Source of the DNA: an uncultured bacterium
Lineage (GTDB): Bacteria > Bacteroidota > Bacteroidia > Bacteroidales > CAIWKO01
Assembly (NCBI GenBank): GCA_903862465.1
Contig: CAIOYH010000040.1
Location: 1-57,040, forward strand
Length of the DNA: 57,040 bases
Reading direction: 5' to 3'
Shown piece after piece: positions 9,820 to 19,608 of the stretch. Below the pieces are notes generated by a model. The model worked only from the letters and a program-made list of their open reading frames with translations, was not told the DNA's origin and made no database searches. Position 1 is the stretch's first letter, and each line of letters begins with the position of its first letter. A program made the translations under genes and the position numbers.

Positions 9820-10812
9820 ATGGCAATATTAGCTTTTCAAAAACCGGACAAGGTTGTAATGTTGGAGTCGGACGATTTCTTTGGAAAATTCGAATTTCGT
9901 CCTCTCGAACCCGGCTATGGTACAACTGTTGGGAATTCATTAAGAAGAATTCTTCTTTCTTCTCTAGAAGGATTTGCTATAACCAATATTAAAATTGAAG
10001 GTGTTGAACAAGAGTTTGCTTCGATGGAGGGAGTTTTAGAAGATATTCCGGAGATTATTCTTAACCTTAAGAAAATCTGTTTCAAAAGACAGATCGATTC
10101 TGTAACGAATGAAAGAGTTATCATTACAGTTTCAGGAAAAGATGTTTTTAAAGCTGGAGATATCAATACGTTCCTTTCAGGATTTCAAGTGATAAACACT
10201 GAAGATGTGATTTGTCATTTAGAGCCCAATGTCAAGTTTGTTATGGAGATAACTATTGACAAGGGTAGGGGTTATGTACCTGCAGAGGATAACAAAGTTG
10301 CTACTGCAACACTCGGCACTATTTCTATTGATTCGATTTTTACGCCAATTCGCAATGTGAAATTCGTTGTTGAAAATTATCGCGTTGAACAAAAAACTGA
10401 CTACGAAAAATTAGTTCTTGATATAACGACCAACGGTTCTATTCAACCAAAAGAAGCTTTGAAAGAAGCTGCAAAAATACTTATACACCATTTTCTACTT
10501 TTCTCAGATGAGAAAATTACGATGGATACAGAAGAAAAAGCTGTTGTGGAAGAGTTCGACGAAACCTCCCTGCACATGCGTCAATTATTAAAAACAAAAC
10601 TTGTTGATCTGGACTTATCCGTTAGAGCTTTGAATTGTTTAAAAGCTGCTGATGTTGAAAGTTTAGGTGACTTGGTATCATATAACAAAAACGACCTGCT
10701 GAAATTCAGAAACTTTGGCAAGAAATCATTGACCGAATTAGAAGAACTTGTGAAGGCTAAAAGCTTGCAATTCGGTATGAACATCTCCAAATACAAATTA
10801 GATAAGGATTAA
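9820..10812 (+). CDS. rpoA: DNA-directed RNA polymerase alpha subunit
   Basis: Alpha dimerises to nucleate RNA polymerase assembly, and its C-terminal domain contacts DNA and activators. The 330-residue product has the N-terminal assembly domain ([20 protein letters not shown]), a linker around residues 230-255, and the C-terminal domain with the helix-hairpin-helix block [19 protein letters not shown]. It lies five bases before rplQ, as is standard. Confidence 0.98.
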   Translation: MAILAFQKPDKVVMLESDDFFGKFEFRPLEPGYGTTVGNSLRRILLSSLEGFAITNIKIEGVEQEFASMEGVLEDIPEIILNLKKICFKRQIDSVTNERVIITVSGKDVFKAGDINTFLSGFQVINTEDVICHLEPNVKFVMEITIDKGRGYVPAEDNKVATATLGTISIDSIFTPIRNVKFVVENYRVEQKTDYEKLVLDITTNGSIQPKEALKEAAKILIHHFLLFSDEKITMDTEEKAVVEEFDETSLHMRQLLKTKLVDLDLSVRALNCLKAADVESLGDLVSYNKNDLLKFRNFGKKSLTELEELVKAKSLQFGMNISKYKLDKD

Positions 10813-10817
10813 AAGAA

Positions 10818-11435
10818 ATGAGACACAACAAAACCATTAATCAATTAGGAAGAACATCTTCACATAGAAAAGCGATGCTTTCAAATATGGCATCGTCACT
10901 CATATTACATAAAAGAATTGCTACCACTGTGGCAAAAGCTAAAGTATTGAGAGGATATGTGGAACCATTAATTACCAAATCAAAAGATGATTCTACACAT
11001 TCTCGTAGAACTGTTTTTAGTTATTTGGGCAATAAAGAAGCCGTTAGTGAACTCTTTAGAGAAGTATCGAAGAAAATCATGGATCGTCCTGGTGGCTACA
11101 CACGTATCTTAAAAACAGGTGCACGTTTAGGTGATAATGCTGAAATGTGTATCATTGAATTAGTTGACTATAACGAATTGATGTTAGGTACAAAAGATGC
11201 TAAAGCAGGCAAAACTGGTGCTCGTCGTCGTCGTGGAAGCGGTTCTACGAAAGCGGCAGGAGATGTTGTTGAAGCAAAAGTAGAAAAGAAGGCAGCTGCG
11301 CCTAAAGTTGTAGAAGCAGCGGCTCCTATTCATACGGAACCTGAAGCATCTGTAGAACCTGAAGTAATTGCAGATTCAGAAGTAGCTGAAGAACCCGAAA
11401 AGAATGAAGAAACAGATACCGCTAAAGAAGAATAA
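10818..11435 (+). CDS. rplQ: 50S ribosomal protein L17 with acidic/Ala-rich extension
   Basis: L17 is a large-subunit protein near the exit tunnel. The first 120 or so residues match the family ([60 protein letters not shown]). The remaining 85 are a low-complexity tail, first basic ([11 protein letters not shown]) and then rich in Ala, Glu and Pro. C-terminal extensions are common in Bacteroidota L17. It is the last gene of the cluster and is followed by a strong terminator. Confidence 0.95.
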   Translation: MRHNKTINQLGRTSSHRKAMLSNMASSLILHKRIATTVAKAKVLRGYVEPLITKSKDDSTHSRRTVFSYLGNKEAVSELFREVSKKIMDRPGGYTRILKTGARLGDNAEMCIIELVDYNELMLGTKDAKAGKTGARRRRGSGSTKAAGDVVEAKVEKKAAAPKVVEAAAPIHTEPEASVEPEVIADSEVAEEPEKNEETDTAKEE

Positions 11436-11453
11436 GCAGTTATGAAAATATCG

Positions 11454-11490
11454 AAAAGGGATAAAGTTGTTGAAGCTTTATCCCTTTTTT
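11454..11490 (+). terminator. Intrinsic terminator after rplQ
   Basis: A perfect 13-bp stem (left arm 11454-11466, right arm 11476-11488, 9-nt loop) ends in a T run. It lies 18 bases after the rplQ stop and closes the ribosomal operon before eno. Confidence 0.9.
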
Positions 11491-11525
11491 GTTTTAACTA
11501 AATCAAACTTTAATAGATAAAATAG

Positions 11526-12824
<1,299 letters not shown>

Positions 12825-12843
12825 AGAATATCATATCTAATCG

Positions 12844-12873
12844 AAAAGGACTTCAGTTTTGGAGTCCTTTTTT
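12844..12873 (+). terminator. Intrinsic terminator after eno
   Basis: Nine-bp perfect stem (AAAAGGACT at 12844-12852, AGTCCTTTT at 12863-12871) followed by T residues, 20 bases after the eno stop. Confidence 0.85.
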
Positions 12874-12889
12874 CTTGCATTATACCATT

Positions 12890-12921
12890 GAGGCACTGAG
12901 GACACTGAGAAACACTAAGAT
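12890..12921. repeat. Degenerate 8-bp-period intergenic repeat, locus 1
   Basis: Short stretch built on the words GGCACTGAG, GACACTGAG and AACACTAAG with 8-10 base spacing. The same CAC(T/A)(A/G)AG-like words recur at about seven other intergenic sites in the window. No function is known to me. Confidence 0.55.
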
Positions 12922-12982
12922 TTTATATCGCATTGTATTTTATGTGTATAAATCAATAGGCATCACTCTTTGCTGACCATCT

Positions 12983-13765
12983 TCAACACCCGCTACTCCT
13001 CCTAATTTGATATATATTGGAAGAAAGCCGCACCACAGAAATGATGTCGTAGCAACCTTCGTCCATTAGGGCAAGCTCATATTTGCCGTCCTTAAAGGTA
13101 AAAGTTCCGTAGGCTTGTTCAATATATGCGTTTTCTTTCTGTTGCTGTATATTGTATTTGTCGGGATGGTTCTTTACGCTATTAATCACTGTGTCCACAT
13201 CGCTTTTAAAAATAGTGCGAGCAATCAAATAGCACTCCTCTGCCGAGGTGCTTTCGATAGTAAGTGCTACGGAATAGGATTCGTAGCCGAAGCGTTCTTC
13301 GAAAATGATAAAATTACCTTTATAGACGAAAAACTCTAAGGTATCAGCTTCAGGGTTTTCTTCATCAGTGTGGTGATAGGTGTGTTTTTTACCACTTCGC
13401 GAAAAACTCGCTTCAGCATAATCTTTTAGAGAATGATGTTGTAAAGAGGGTGCCGGTAACTTGCCTAGGAAGCCGTCGAACACGAAGCCACACATTGCAC
13501 CATAATTAATTTTAACCCAATTTCCTGAAATACCTTCCACAACATAGCCGAGGTTAGTTTCAGGAACGCCCCACGGTTTTGGGCTAATGATAACACGGTC
13601 GCCATAAGGAACTTTTCCAATAACAGTAGTGCCACCGGGTTGAGAACGGATTTTTAAGCCCGACACGGCTAGGCAGTTTAAGGTGTCGCCGGAATCATAG
13701 CCCGTAATGGCTGAGAGTTTGAACGGCAGGAGCAGGATGAGGAGGAGCAGGAGTTTTATTTTCAT
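12983..13765 (-). CDS. Secreted protein with SH3-like domain
   Basis: The 260-residue product has a clear signal peptide (MKIKLLLLLILLLPFKLSA). Residues 28-100 resemble a bacterial SH3 domain: LKIRSQPGGTTVIGKVPYGD, then GNWVKINYGAMCGFVFDGFL, the usual spacing of such modules, which often bind cell-wall peptides. The C-terminal 130 residues are unrecognised. The reading frame has no shared motif with the nuclease 45 bp upstream, although both genes lie on the minus strand and could be cotranscribed. The specific role is unknown. Confidence 0.8.
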   Translation of the reverse strand: MKIKLLLLLILLLPFKLSAITGYDSGDTLNCLAVSGLKIRSQPGGTTVIGKVPYGDRVIISPKPWGVPETNLGYVVEGISGNWVKINYGAMCGFVFDGFLGKLPAPSLQHHSLKDYAEASFSRSGKKHTYHHTDEENPEADTLEFFVYKGNFIIFEERFGYESYSVALTIESTSAEECYLIARTIFKSDVDTVINSVKNHPDKYNIQQQKENAYIEQAYGTFTFKDGKYELALMDEGCYDIISVVRLSSNIYQIRRSSGC

Positions 13766-13810
13766 AGGTAGGAGGGAGGTTGTTTTAATTATTCATTTAT
13801 AGGTTTTATA

Positions 13811-14815
13811 TTAGAAGCCACCATGTTGAAAACAGCAGCCATTTGCATTAGATGTATGTCGTTTGCAGCGTGCGCCTTTCTTTGTGATGCCGAGGCATTG
13901 CGTGCTTAGTGATGCTGTGGCACTTCCTGCTTTGACTTTTGCGCTGCCGGTTTTCGTGCTAGTCCAAGTCCAACAACTTTTACATAAGGTGCTTTCAATG
14001 GTTTTTTCTTGCGCATCGGGTAGGGCAGGGAAGAAGTCGAGTCCTGTGAGTTTCTCCACACTATCAATCGTCACCGCGAAGTTCGAGAGGGAATTGCTAG
14101 AGGCTTGGTTGGGCAGAATGAAGCCAATACCGTTTATACCTGGCTCCGTATAATCCAATATCACTTTAAAGAAATAGTTCGGGATAGCAATTTGATGTGT
14201 GCCTATGGTCGGCAAATTCCCGGAGAGCACCGGACCTGTAACCACATAGATAGCCTTGTAATCATACGCCCAAGTGCGCACCAATTCTTCAAGTTTTTTC
14301 CAAATGCCGCGATTGAATTCGGGGCGCTGCGGACTTACGTTGCTATAGTAGAACGATTCTTTCATGCTGAGGGCTGACCAACCCATGTCGGCGGCGGGCG
14401 CTAGATGTCCTTTGTCGAAGTGAGAGTTTTTGTAGTCTTGGTCGGAGGCAGAAACGGACGTCACATAGGGGTCGGCTACAAATTTTTTGGCACGTTCATA
14501 TACGTTGTTGGTTTCTTCTTTGGTCAATTCATACGCCACCCAATTTGCTTCGTGATATTTGGCATTGTAGGAAATGGTGTAAGCCGCGTGGGTAATAATA
14601 CTTTCGCCTGCCGCCATTTTCGGAAGTTCCAATTTGTTGATGGCGAAGGGTTTGATAGTGTCTAGTGGGGCGCTTCCTGTCATGGTGAGCGGCGTGGCTT
14701 GTGTATTAGACACCAATGCCGATGGAGTGCTGGTGGAGAGTTGTCCGCAGCTCATCAACAATAATAGGAGAAGTATCATGGGGGATATGAGAATGATTTT
14801 TTTTAAACGTTTCAT
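13811..14815 (-). CDS. DNA/RNA non-specific endonuclease lipoprotein (NUC1 family) with Cys/His-rich tail
   Basis: The start at 14815 gives MKRLKKIILISPMI, a lipoprotein signal whose lipobox ends LMSCG, so the enzyme is probably membrane-anchored outside the cytoplasm. The NUC1 active site is visible: DKGHLAPAADM (general base His137, with Lys replacing the usual Arg of DRGH) and an Asn-containing segment NRGIWKKLEELVR. Residues 300-334 are a separate Cys/His module, CLGITKKGARCKRH followed by GCCFQHGG. That pattern is appended to various proteins in this phylum (DUF5763-like, from memory). Substrate is unknown. Confidence 0.85.
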   Translation of the reverse strand: MKRLKKIILISPMILLLLLLMSCGQLSTSTPSALVSNTQATPLTMTGSAPLDTIKPFAINKLELPKMAAGESIITHAAYTISYNAKYHEANWVAYELTKEETNNVYERAKKFVADPYVTSVSASDQDYKNSHFDKGHLAPAADMGWSALSMKESFYYSNVSPQRPEFNRGIWKKLEELVRTWAYDYKAIYVVTGPVLSGNLPTIGTHQIAIPNYFFKVILDYTEPGINGIGFILPNQASSNSLSNFAVTIDSVEKLTGLDFFPALPDAQEKTIESTLCKSCWTWTSTKTGSAKVKAGSATASLSTQCLGITKKGARCKRHTSNANGCCFQHGGF

Positions 14816-14871
14816 CAATTCAATTTTACTTGACCAACGAGGCTCACACATCGTCAATCAAAATTATACTA

Positions 14872-14879
14872 CAAAACTA
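14872..14879 (-). promoter_or_regulatory. Bacteroidota -7 box upstream of the nuclease gene
   Basis: Minus-strand TAGTTTTG matches TAnnTTTG, 57 bases before the start at 14815. No clear -33 box is seen. Confidence 0.35.
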
Positions 14880-14966
14880 CGAAATATTTCTTTACCATTC
14901 CTATTTATTTCAATACATCGTACCTTTTTAGGTTAAGAAAAGCTCCAAATTCTTCGGATAAAAATG

Positions 14967-15004
14967 AACCACGGAGACACTAAGATCACAAAGGAACACT
15001 AAGT
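14967..15004. repeat. Degenerate 8-bp-period intergenic repeat, locus 2
   Basis: Words CCACGGAGA, CACTAAGAT, CACAAAGG and ACACTAAG follow each other at about 8 bases, between the nuclease and the next minus-strand gene. Confidence 0.6.
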
Positions 15005-15029
15005 TTGTAGAAAGTGATGAGGGAAAATT

Positions 15030-16241
15030 CTATGACACTTTAATCTTCCCTTTATATAGCTTCGCCTTCCCAAAGCGCAACCCCATCCGAAAACCTATTT
15101 GCCCTGACATGGAAAAATTGCCTCCTTTATACTTATGAGGTGGGTCATAAATCTCTGTATGACTTCCTTCACTATACTGTGTTTTATAAATACTTCGGGT
15201 CACACTACCTCCTCTATACATAAAACCAAATGACATAAAGGCATCGAAAACAAACTTCTTTATCTGAGGCGTCTGCACGCCAAAAATGACATTACATTGA
15301 ATGGAAGCACTCCGTTCCGATTGAAAAGCAAACGATATATTCCTATAATAATCTGAACCGTTTTCATTCACATACGACCATCTATCATCATAATAATAGT
15401 AACGAAAGCATAGCTGCGGACCCACATACAAGTGTTTCTTTTTAGAAAGAAAAAACTTCGGAATGGCTTCCAAAGTGAAACCTTTGCGGTTATAAAAGGA
15501 ATGGTCGAAAATATAGCGACTACCTGACCACAAACTTCCTTCCTTCATGGCGGACAAAACAGTAGCAAAATCATAGCCATCACGATTTTTAGCGTACAAA
15601 ACTCCCACACCAATATCCAAACAGAGATTTCTTTTGATAGGCAATTCAAAAATCAGGTTGATTTCGTTGGTGAGGTCGCGCACTATGTTTGTTTTTATGC
15701 CATAATGCACAGGGCAGGTATCGAGTGCGGCAAATATTGCGTTTCTGCGCTGTTCTTTCTTTTCAAGAATAGAGTCATATTGCTGACTGGTAATATGTGG
15801 AGCAAACGGCTTATTTGGTGGAGGATTTGAAATGGCTAACAGCCTGTCGGCATGCTTTTCATAATCTTCAAAAGACATGAATATAAATTCGCCCGTACTG
15901 TCGGGTACGACTGTAAAAGACGTTTTGGAGAAAGAGGGAAAAGGACCTGATTGCAACATTTTGGATAGCCCAATAATGTCGGAGGGATAAACCTTGAACG
16001 TATCGAGCATCAAAAAATCGGAATTCATGGCTTGAACAACGGATTTATGCTTGACATTATGCTTATCGACCCATTGAATTCTACCTTTTTTAATGTAAGC
16101 AAAATCGTGCTCGTTTGTTTTGCCTCTGCTCTTATAGGTTGTATGAAATACTAAGACCGTATCCCAATTATTCCAATTTTGGGCAAAAGAGAGATCACAC
16201 ATACCTGAAATGAACAGCAGACCGATTAGATACTTTTTCAT
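15030..16241 (-). CDS. Secreted protein, probable outer-membrane beta-barrel C-terminus
   Basis: The start at 16241 puts a signal peptide at the N-terminus (MKKYLIGLLFISGMCDLSFA, then QNWN); an upstream in-frame start at 16313 would bury it. The mature protein of about 380 residues has two parts. Residues 22-170 are unrecognised and contain FEDYEKHADRLLA. The second half has alternating hydrophobic and aromatic strands typical of outer-membrane barrels (LYVGPQLCFRYYYYDDRW, IGFRMGLRFGKAKLYKGK). I do not recognise a named family. A -7-like box lies at 16351-16358. Confidence 0.7.
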   Translation of the reverse strand: MKKYLIGLLFISGMCDLSFAQNWNNWDTVLVFHTTYKSRGKTNEHDFAYIKKGRIQWVDKHNVKHKSVVQAMNSDFLMLDTFKVYPSDIIGLSKMLQSGPFPSFSKTSFTVVPDSTGEFIFMSFEDYEKHADRLLAISNPPPNKPFAPHITSQQYDSILEKKEQRRNAIFAALDTCPVHYGIKTNIVRDLTNEINLIFELPIKRNLCLDIGVGVLYAKNRDGYDFATVLSAMKEGSLWSGSRYIFDHSFYNRKGFTLEAIPKFFLSKKKHLYVGPQLCFRYYYYDDRWSYVNENGSDYYRNISFAFQSERSASIQCNVIFGVQTPQIKKFVFDAFMSFGFMYRGGSVTRSIYKTQYSEGSHTEIYDPPHKYKGGNFSMSGQIGFRMGLRFGKAKLYKGKIKVS

Positions 16242-16350
16242 ATACATACTTTTTAGAAATGACGATTCAATTATTAGCTTCCGAATTGCGCTGAGCAACA
16301 TCTTTGAAGCCAACCGATTGTTTCTTGAATTATAGCAACAAAATCTGCAT

Positions 16351-16358
16351 CAAAGGTA
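16351..16358 (-). promoter_or_regulatory. Bacteroidota -7 box
   Basis: Minus-strand TACCTTTG matches TAnnTTTG, 110 bases before the start of the outer-membrane protein gene at 16241. No good -33 box. Confidence 0.35.
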
Positions 16359-16428
16359 CATTATTTTTTCGATTATTATTATTTTTATGCTTCAATATTT
16401 ATAGAAGTTTTAATTAAAAGAAAGAATC

Positions 16429-16848
16429 ATGAAAGAGAAAGTAAAAAAGAAAGAAAAAGTAACAACAAAAGAGAGAATAGAAATGAACGAAAAAGGAATC
16501 TTGATTTTCACAGGTAAGAAAAATAAAGAGCTTGACCACCGCCACCTAGTGCATGTGGAAGCCGACGACCACACCATGTTTGTGAGCAGCAAATACCAAC
16601 CCGAAATAAAAAAGGTGTTTGTCCTCAACCATCTGGAGAAGTTGCTCCCGGAGGATATGTATATGCGCACGCATAAAGCGCATTTGGTAAACTTAAGTTG
16701 TGTTGTTGCTGATACTATGAAAGCATTTGGCAATAAAGGTTTGCTGGTCAATTTGAAATATACCAAGCGCCAAGCCATCGTTTCTGAGCGCAAAGTGCCG
16801 ATTTTTCTTGAAAAGCTAGAAGCTTATAAACAAGGCAATTGCAAATGA
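16429..16848 (+). CDS. Stand-alone LytTR DNA-binding regulator
   Basis: The 139-residue product lacks a receiver domain. A basic N-terminus rich in Lys (residues 1-20) precedes a LytTR domain at about 21-130. Family landmarks are an early strand block (HLVHVEADDHTMFVSS), the LEKLLPEDMYMRTHKAHLVN helix-strand block, and a C-terminal RKVPIFLEKLEAYK. LytTR domains bind paired direct repeats about 21-22 bp apart. The gene is followed immediately by a conserved leader and a 21-bp repeat array, and a decayed relative lies in the same position next to a second such array at 42610-42953. Inference: the array is the regulator's target. Confidence 0.9.
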   Translation: MKEKVKKKEKVTTKERIEMNEKGILIFTGKKNKELDHRHLVHVEADDHTMFVSSKYQPEIKKVFVLNHLEKLLPEDMYMRTHKAHLVNLSCVVADTMKAFGNKGLLVNLKYTKRQAIVSERKVPIFLEKLEAYKQGNCK

Positions 16849-16944
16849 TGAAAAAAATCTTTGCGCGTTCACGAACAAAATCGCTTATCATATTTATTTT
16901 TGATTATAATTTCGCGATGTTAAACAATCATGCTGTTCTTTGTT
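16841..16944 (+). repeat. Conserved leader of the LytTR-linked 21-bp array, copy A
   Basis: About 100 bp, beginning at the LytTR stop codon, that is similar to the reverse complement of 42851-42953. A 29-bp block at 16851-16879 is identical to 42915-42943. It contains the short palindrome GTTCACGAAC, and the similarity resumes near its end at GTTCTTTGTT. The two copies stand in opposite orientation in the genome but in the same orientation relative to their arrays. Confidence 0.85.
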
Positions 16945-17000
16945 ATTTTGAAATTAGTGAAAGAAAATTATGAACGTATCTTTTTTGTGAACTTATCATC

Positions 17001-17215
17001 ACTGCGAACAAATTAGTTATTGCTGCAAGTGAACAAACTGTTGCTGCTGGGAAATAAGCTGTTGCTGCCGGAGAATAAGCTGATGTTGCTAGCGTAAAAA
17101 CAGGAGTTGCCAGCGTAAAAACTGTAGCTGCCAGCGTAAAAACTGTAGCTGCTAGCGTAAAAACTGTAGCTGCTAGAGAAAAAACTCTTGTTGCCAGAGA
17201 AAAAGCAATTACTTA
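17001..17215 (+). repeat. 21-bp tandem repeat array A
   Basis: About ten units of exactly 21 bp; the aligned AGCG/AGAG words begin at 17091, 17112, 17133, 17154, 17175 and 17196. The best-conserved unit contains GCCAGCGTAAAAACTGTA. Units decay toward the leader side (17007-17070). The frame holds stop codons and no start, so it does not look coding. The non-leader strand carries ACAGTTTTT, which fits 8 of 9 positions of the published LytTR site consensus. This array and the leader fill most of the gap 16849-17323. Confidence 0.85.
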
Positions 17216-17323
17216 CAAATTAGAAGTACGAATATTTTTTTCACATTTTAAAGTAACGAGTCAAAATTGAGAAGTAAAATTATAAAATAACTAAATAAGC
17301 AATAACCATTTAAATGTATCATT

Positions 17324-18055
17324 ATGCCAACAAAAAATTTTATCCCGGGTCCTTATGGAAAGTTCAATGACTTCCAAGCCACATTAATTGCCTTTATTCT
17401 AGCCAATATGGCAGGATGGGGTCTGCCGACGGCGGCTACAGCCGAATTCACATTATTGTCCAACACCGTGGGCAAAAAGAAGCTGCGCTGGGAGGCTATT
17501 TGGGCAATTATTCTTACCAACGTATATACACATCCGCAAGAAGTGGAATTGAAGGCAGCACGCAGAGACTATGAATTCGGACGTAGGGATGATCCAACCG
17601 ATACCAGCATACGTTTGTTTTTAACTCGCTACATTCGCAACAACCCAAGAGTTTCGGATGAACAAAAGGCTGCAATGGGACTTATCGTTCCCGATTTAGT
17701 AAAAACCCTAAGTACGCATGTGTTCGTTGGCAACAACTTGGTAGGTACTGTTAGTTGGGGCGAACATTTGGTGCATCATAATGAAGTTTTGGTTCCGGGT
17801 CAAGAAAGCAAAGCTAAACCTGATGGCGTTGAAAACATTCATGTGTTTATCGCTTTTACGGCTGCTAGCGTGAAGGAAGTTCCCGCATTAGACAAATTTG
17901 TTTATGATGGAATGGTGAAGAATGGAAAGTACGACCGTGAGTTCACTATCGAACAAGAAGCCATGCGTGCGTGGTATTACGTTAAAATGATGATGAAAGG
18001 CAAAAATGGAAAATATAGCCTGCCGAGCGAAATTTGGCAATCGGTGATCATGTAG
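17324..18055 (+). CDS. Uncharacterised conserved protein
   Basis: A 243-residue protein of no known function. It starts MPTKNFIPGPYGKFNDFQAT and has no signal peptide or membrane helix. The layout matches a widespread uncharacterised family I recall from Bacteroidota and Planctomycetes: an N-terminal helical half (WGLPTAATAEFTLL, then a segment ending SDEQKAAMGLIVPDLVKT) and a C-terminal beta-rich half with AKPDGVENIHVFIAF, AWYYVKMMMKGKNGKYSLPS and EIWQSVIM. It stands alone, 108 bp after the 21-bp array and followed by a terminator. Confidence 0.8.
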   Translation: MPTKNFIPGPYGKFNDFQATLIAFILANMAGWGLPTAATAEFTLLSNTVGKKKLRWEAIWAIILTNVYTHPQEVELKAARRDYEFGRRDDPTDTSIRLFLTRYIRNNPRVSDEQKAAMGLIVPDLVKTLSTHVFVGNNLVGTVSWGEHLVHHNEVLVPGQESKAKPDGVENIHVFIAFTAASVKEVPALDKFVYDGMVKNGKYDREFTIEQEAMRAWYYVKMMMKGKNGKYSLPSEIWQSVIM

Positions 18056-18078
18056 GGAATGAAAAACTAAAAATTAAA

Positions 18079-18105
18079 CCTGCCTGACTGCGTCACGCAG
18101 GCAGG
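18079..18105. repeat. Dispersed palindrome with TGACTGCGTCA core, copy 1
   Basis: CCTGCCTG at 18079-18086 pairs with CAGGCAGG at 18098-18105, with an internal alternative stem CTGCGT/ACGCAG. A related palindrome sharing TGCRTCA lies at 46671-46695. Confidence 0.6.
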
Positions 18106-18109
18106 AATG

Positions 18110-18141
18110 AAAAAGCTTGCTCGTTTGGGGCAGGCTTTTTT
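18110..18141 (+). terminator. Intrinsic terminator
   Basis: Stem of 13 pairs (18110-18122 with 18128-18140; two are G-U pairs in RNA) ending in a T run, 55 bases after the stop of the uncharacterised gene. Confidence 0.75.
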
Positions 18142-18174
18142 ATTGTTGAATTGTCAGATTGTTGAGGGTTCATC

Positions 18175-18286
18175 GTAGGGGCAGAAGATTTTCTGCCCCT
18201 GCCGGCAGACTGAATGGTTTTATTGTTGTATTTCTTAGTGTTTCTAAGTGTTCTAGGTGCCTCAGTGGTTTTCTTACCTCCGCGTA
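18175..18286 (+). repeat. Palindrome plus 8-bp-period repeat, left copy flanking the type IX cargo gene
   Basis: Starts with the palindrome AGGGGCAGAA-GATT-TTCTGCCCCT (18177-18200), then CCGGCAGACTGAAT, then 8-bp-period words TTCTTAGTG, TTCTAAGTG, TTCTAGGTG, CCTCAGTGG (18231-18270). The same order of parts recurs at 19609-19735 after the gene. Together with the terminator and palindrome just upstream it accounts for the gap 18056-18377. Confidence 0.7.
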
Positions 18287-18377
18287 AATCCGCGCCATCT
18301 GCTGGAAAATCTTCCTTCCTAAAAATAAAAATCCAAAAAAAACCCCTTCGTATCGAAATTTTATGTAATTTTACACC

Positions 18378-19589
18378 ATGAAACCTCTTTCCCTTTTCAT
18401 CGCCTTACTTTTTTCGCTTGCTTTTTATGCGCAGGCACAGGTGAATCTTGTGGTGAATCCAAGTTTTGAATTGTTATACTCTTGTCCAAATTCCACTAAC
18501 CAAATTGATTCAGCAATTGGATGGAGTACTCCTATTGGAGGGGGAGGGGGAAATCCAGACTTATACAATTTTTGTTGCACTGATCCAACAGCCTGTGGGG
18601 TTCCATCGCAAACGCAATTTCATACTTTTCAATATCCTCATTCGGGAAATGGATATGCAGGCACTGATGTAATTTTGAGTGGTGCTCCTGATAATTTTAG
18701 AGAGTATATTCAAAGCAAATTGTCAAGGAAACTTATTGCAGACATCCGATATTGTGTTACCTTTTACTGTAGTTTATCCGACCAATCGAGTGCTTATATT
18801 ACAACATTGGGGTCTTATTTAGATGATGGCAGTGTCTCTGCTCCGACTCTGTTTGGCTTGGCTATAGTTTCACCACAGATATATAATACTGCTCAACCAT
18901 TAAGAGATACAAGCAACTGGATGAAAATAGAAGGCTCTTTTATTGCTACAGGAATAGAAGAATATATTACTATTGGTAATTTTTTTACATATAACCTTTC
19001 AGGAATAGGTATAATTGGTTCTCCTACTTCTTGGTGGTCATATTACTATATTGACGATGTAAGCGTGATAGATGCAAACTTATCCCCATTTGCAGGCAAG
19101 GATACCTTGATACATCCGGGGGATAGTGTTTTTATAGGCAGGCAGCCAGAGGTGGGTTTGGATGAAGATTGCATTTGGTTTGTGGATGGCATAGCCATAG
19201 ATACTAGTGCAGGCTTATGGGTGAAGCCCGATAGCACCACTACCTACATTTTAGAACAAACCATTTGCGGCAATGTGACGCATGACACCATCACGGTTAC
19301 GGTTTCGGGGGTTGGGGTGGATGAATATAGATGGGGAAGAGGATTGGTGAAGGTCTATCCCAACCCAAGTGATGGCGATATCACCATTCAGTACAAATTA
19401 ATGGGCACTGATAAGGGCGAATTCGAGCTATATGATGTCTTTGGCAGAAAAGTCTATGCCCACCCGCTGCCCTCCGATGGCATTTCCTTCATCCTAAACG
19501 GAACATATCTGAGCAACGGCGTGTATTATTATCGCGTCACGCAAGGGCAAAAAAGTATGGGGAAAGGGAAGGTGGTCGTGATTAAATGA
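18378..19589 (+). CDS. Secreted protein with type IX secretion C-terminal sorting domain
   Basis: The 403-residue product has a signal peptide (MKPLSLFIALLFSLAFYAQA). The N-terminal domain (VNLVVNPSFELLYSCPNST...) resembles the carbohydrate-binding-like domains of gliding and adhesion proteins of this phylum. Residues 235-310 look like an Ig/PKD-type module ending in DTITVTVSG. The last 75 residues are a type A Por sorting domain: KVYPNPSDGDITIQY, GEFELYDVFGRKVY, LSNGVYYYRVTQG and a basic end. It is therefore predicted to be exported across the outer membrane and anchored or released. Ligand unknown. Confidence 0.88.
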   Translation: MKPLSLFIALLFSLAFYAQAQVNLVVNPSFELLYSCPNSTNQIDSAIGWSTPIGGGGGNPDLYNFCCTDPTACGVPSQTQFHTFQYPHSGNGYAGTDVILSGAPDNFREYIQSKLSRKLIADIRYCVTFYCSLSDQSSAYITTLGSYLDDGSVSAPTLFGLAIVSPQIYNTAQPLRDTSNWMKIEGSFIATGIEEYITIGNFFTYNLSGIGIIGSPTSWWSYYYIDDVSVIDANLSPFAGKDTLIHPGDSVFIGRQPEVGLDEDCIWFVDGIAIDTSAGLWVKPDSTTTYILEQTICGNVTHDTITVTVSGVGVDEYRWGRGLVKVYPNPSDGDITIQYKLMGTDKGEFELYDVFGRKVYAHPLPSDGISFILNGTYLSNGVYYYRVTQGQKSMGKGKVVVIK

Positions 19590-19608
19590 GAAATGAAAAG
19601 TCCGCTCC

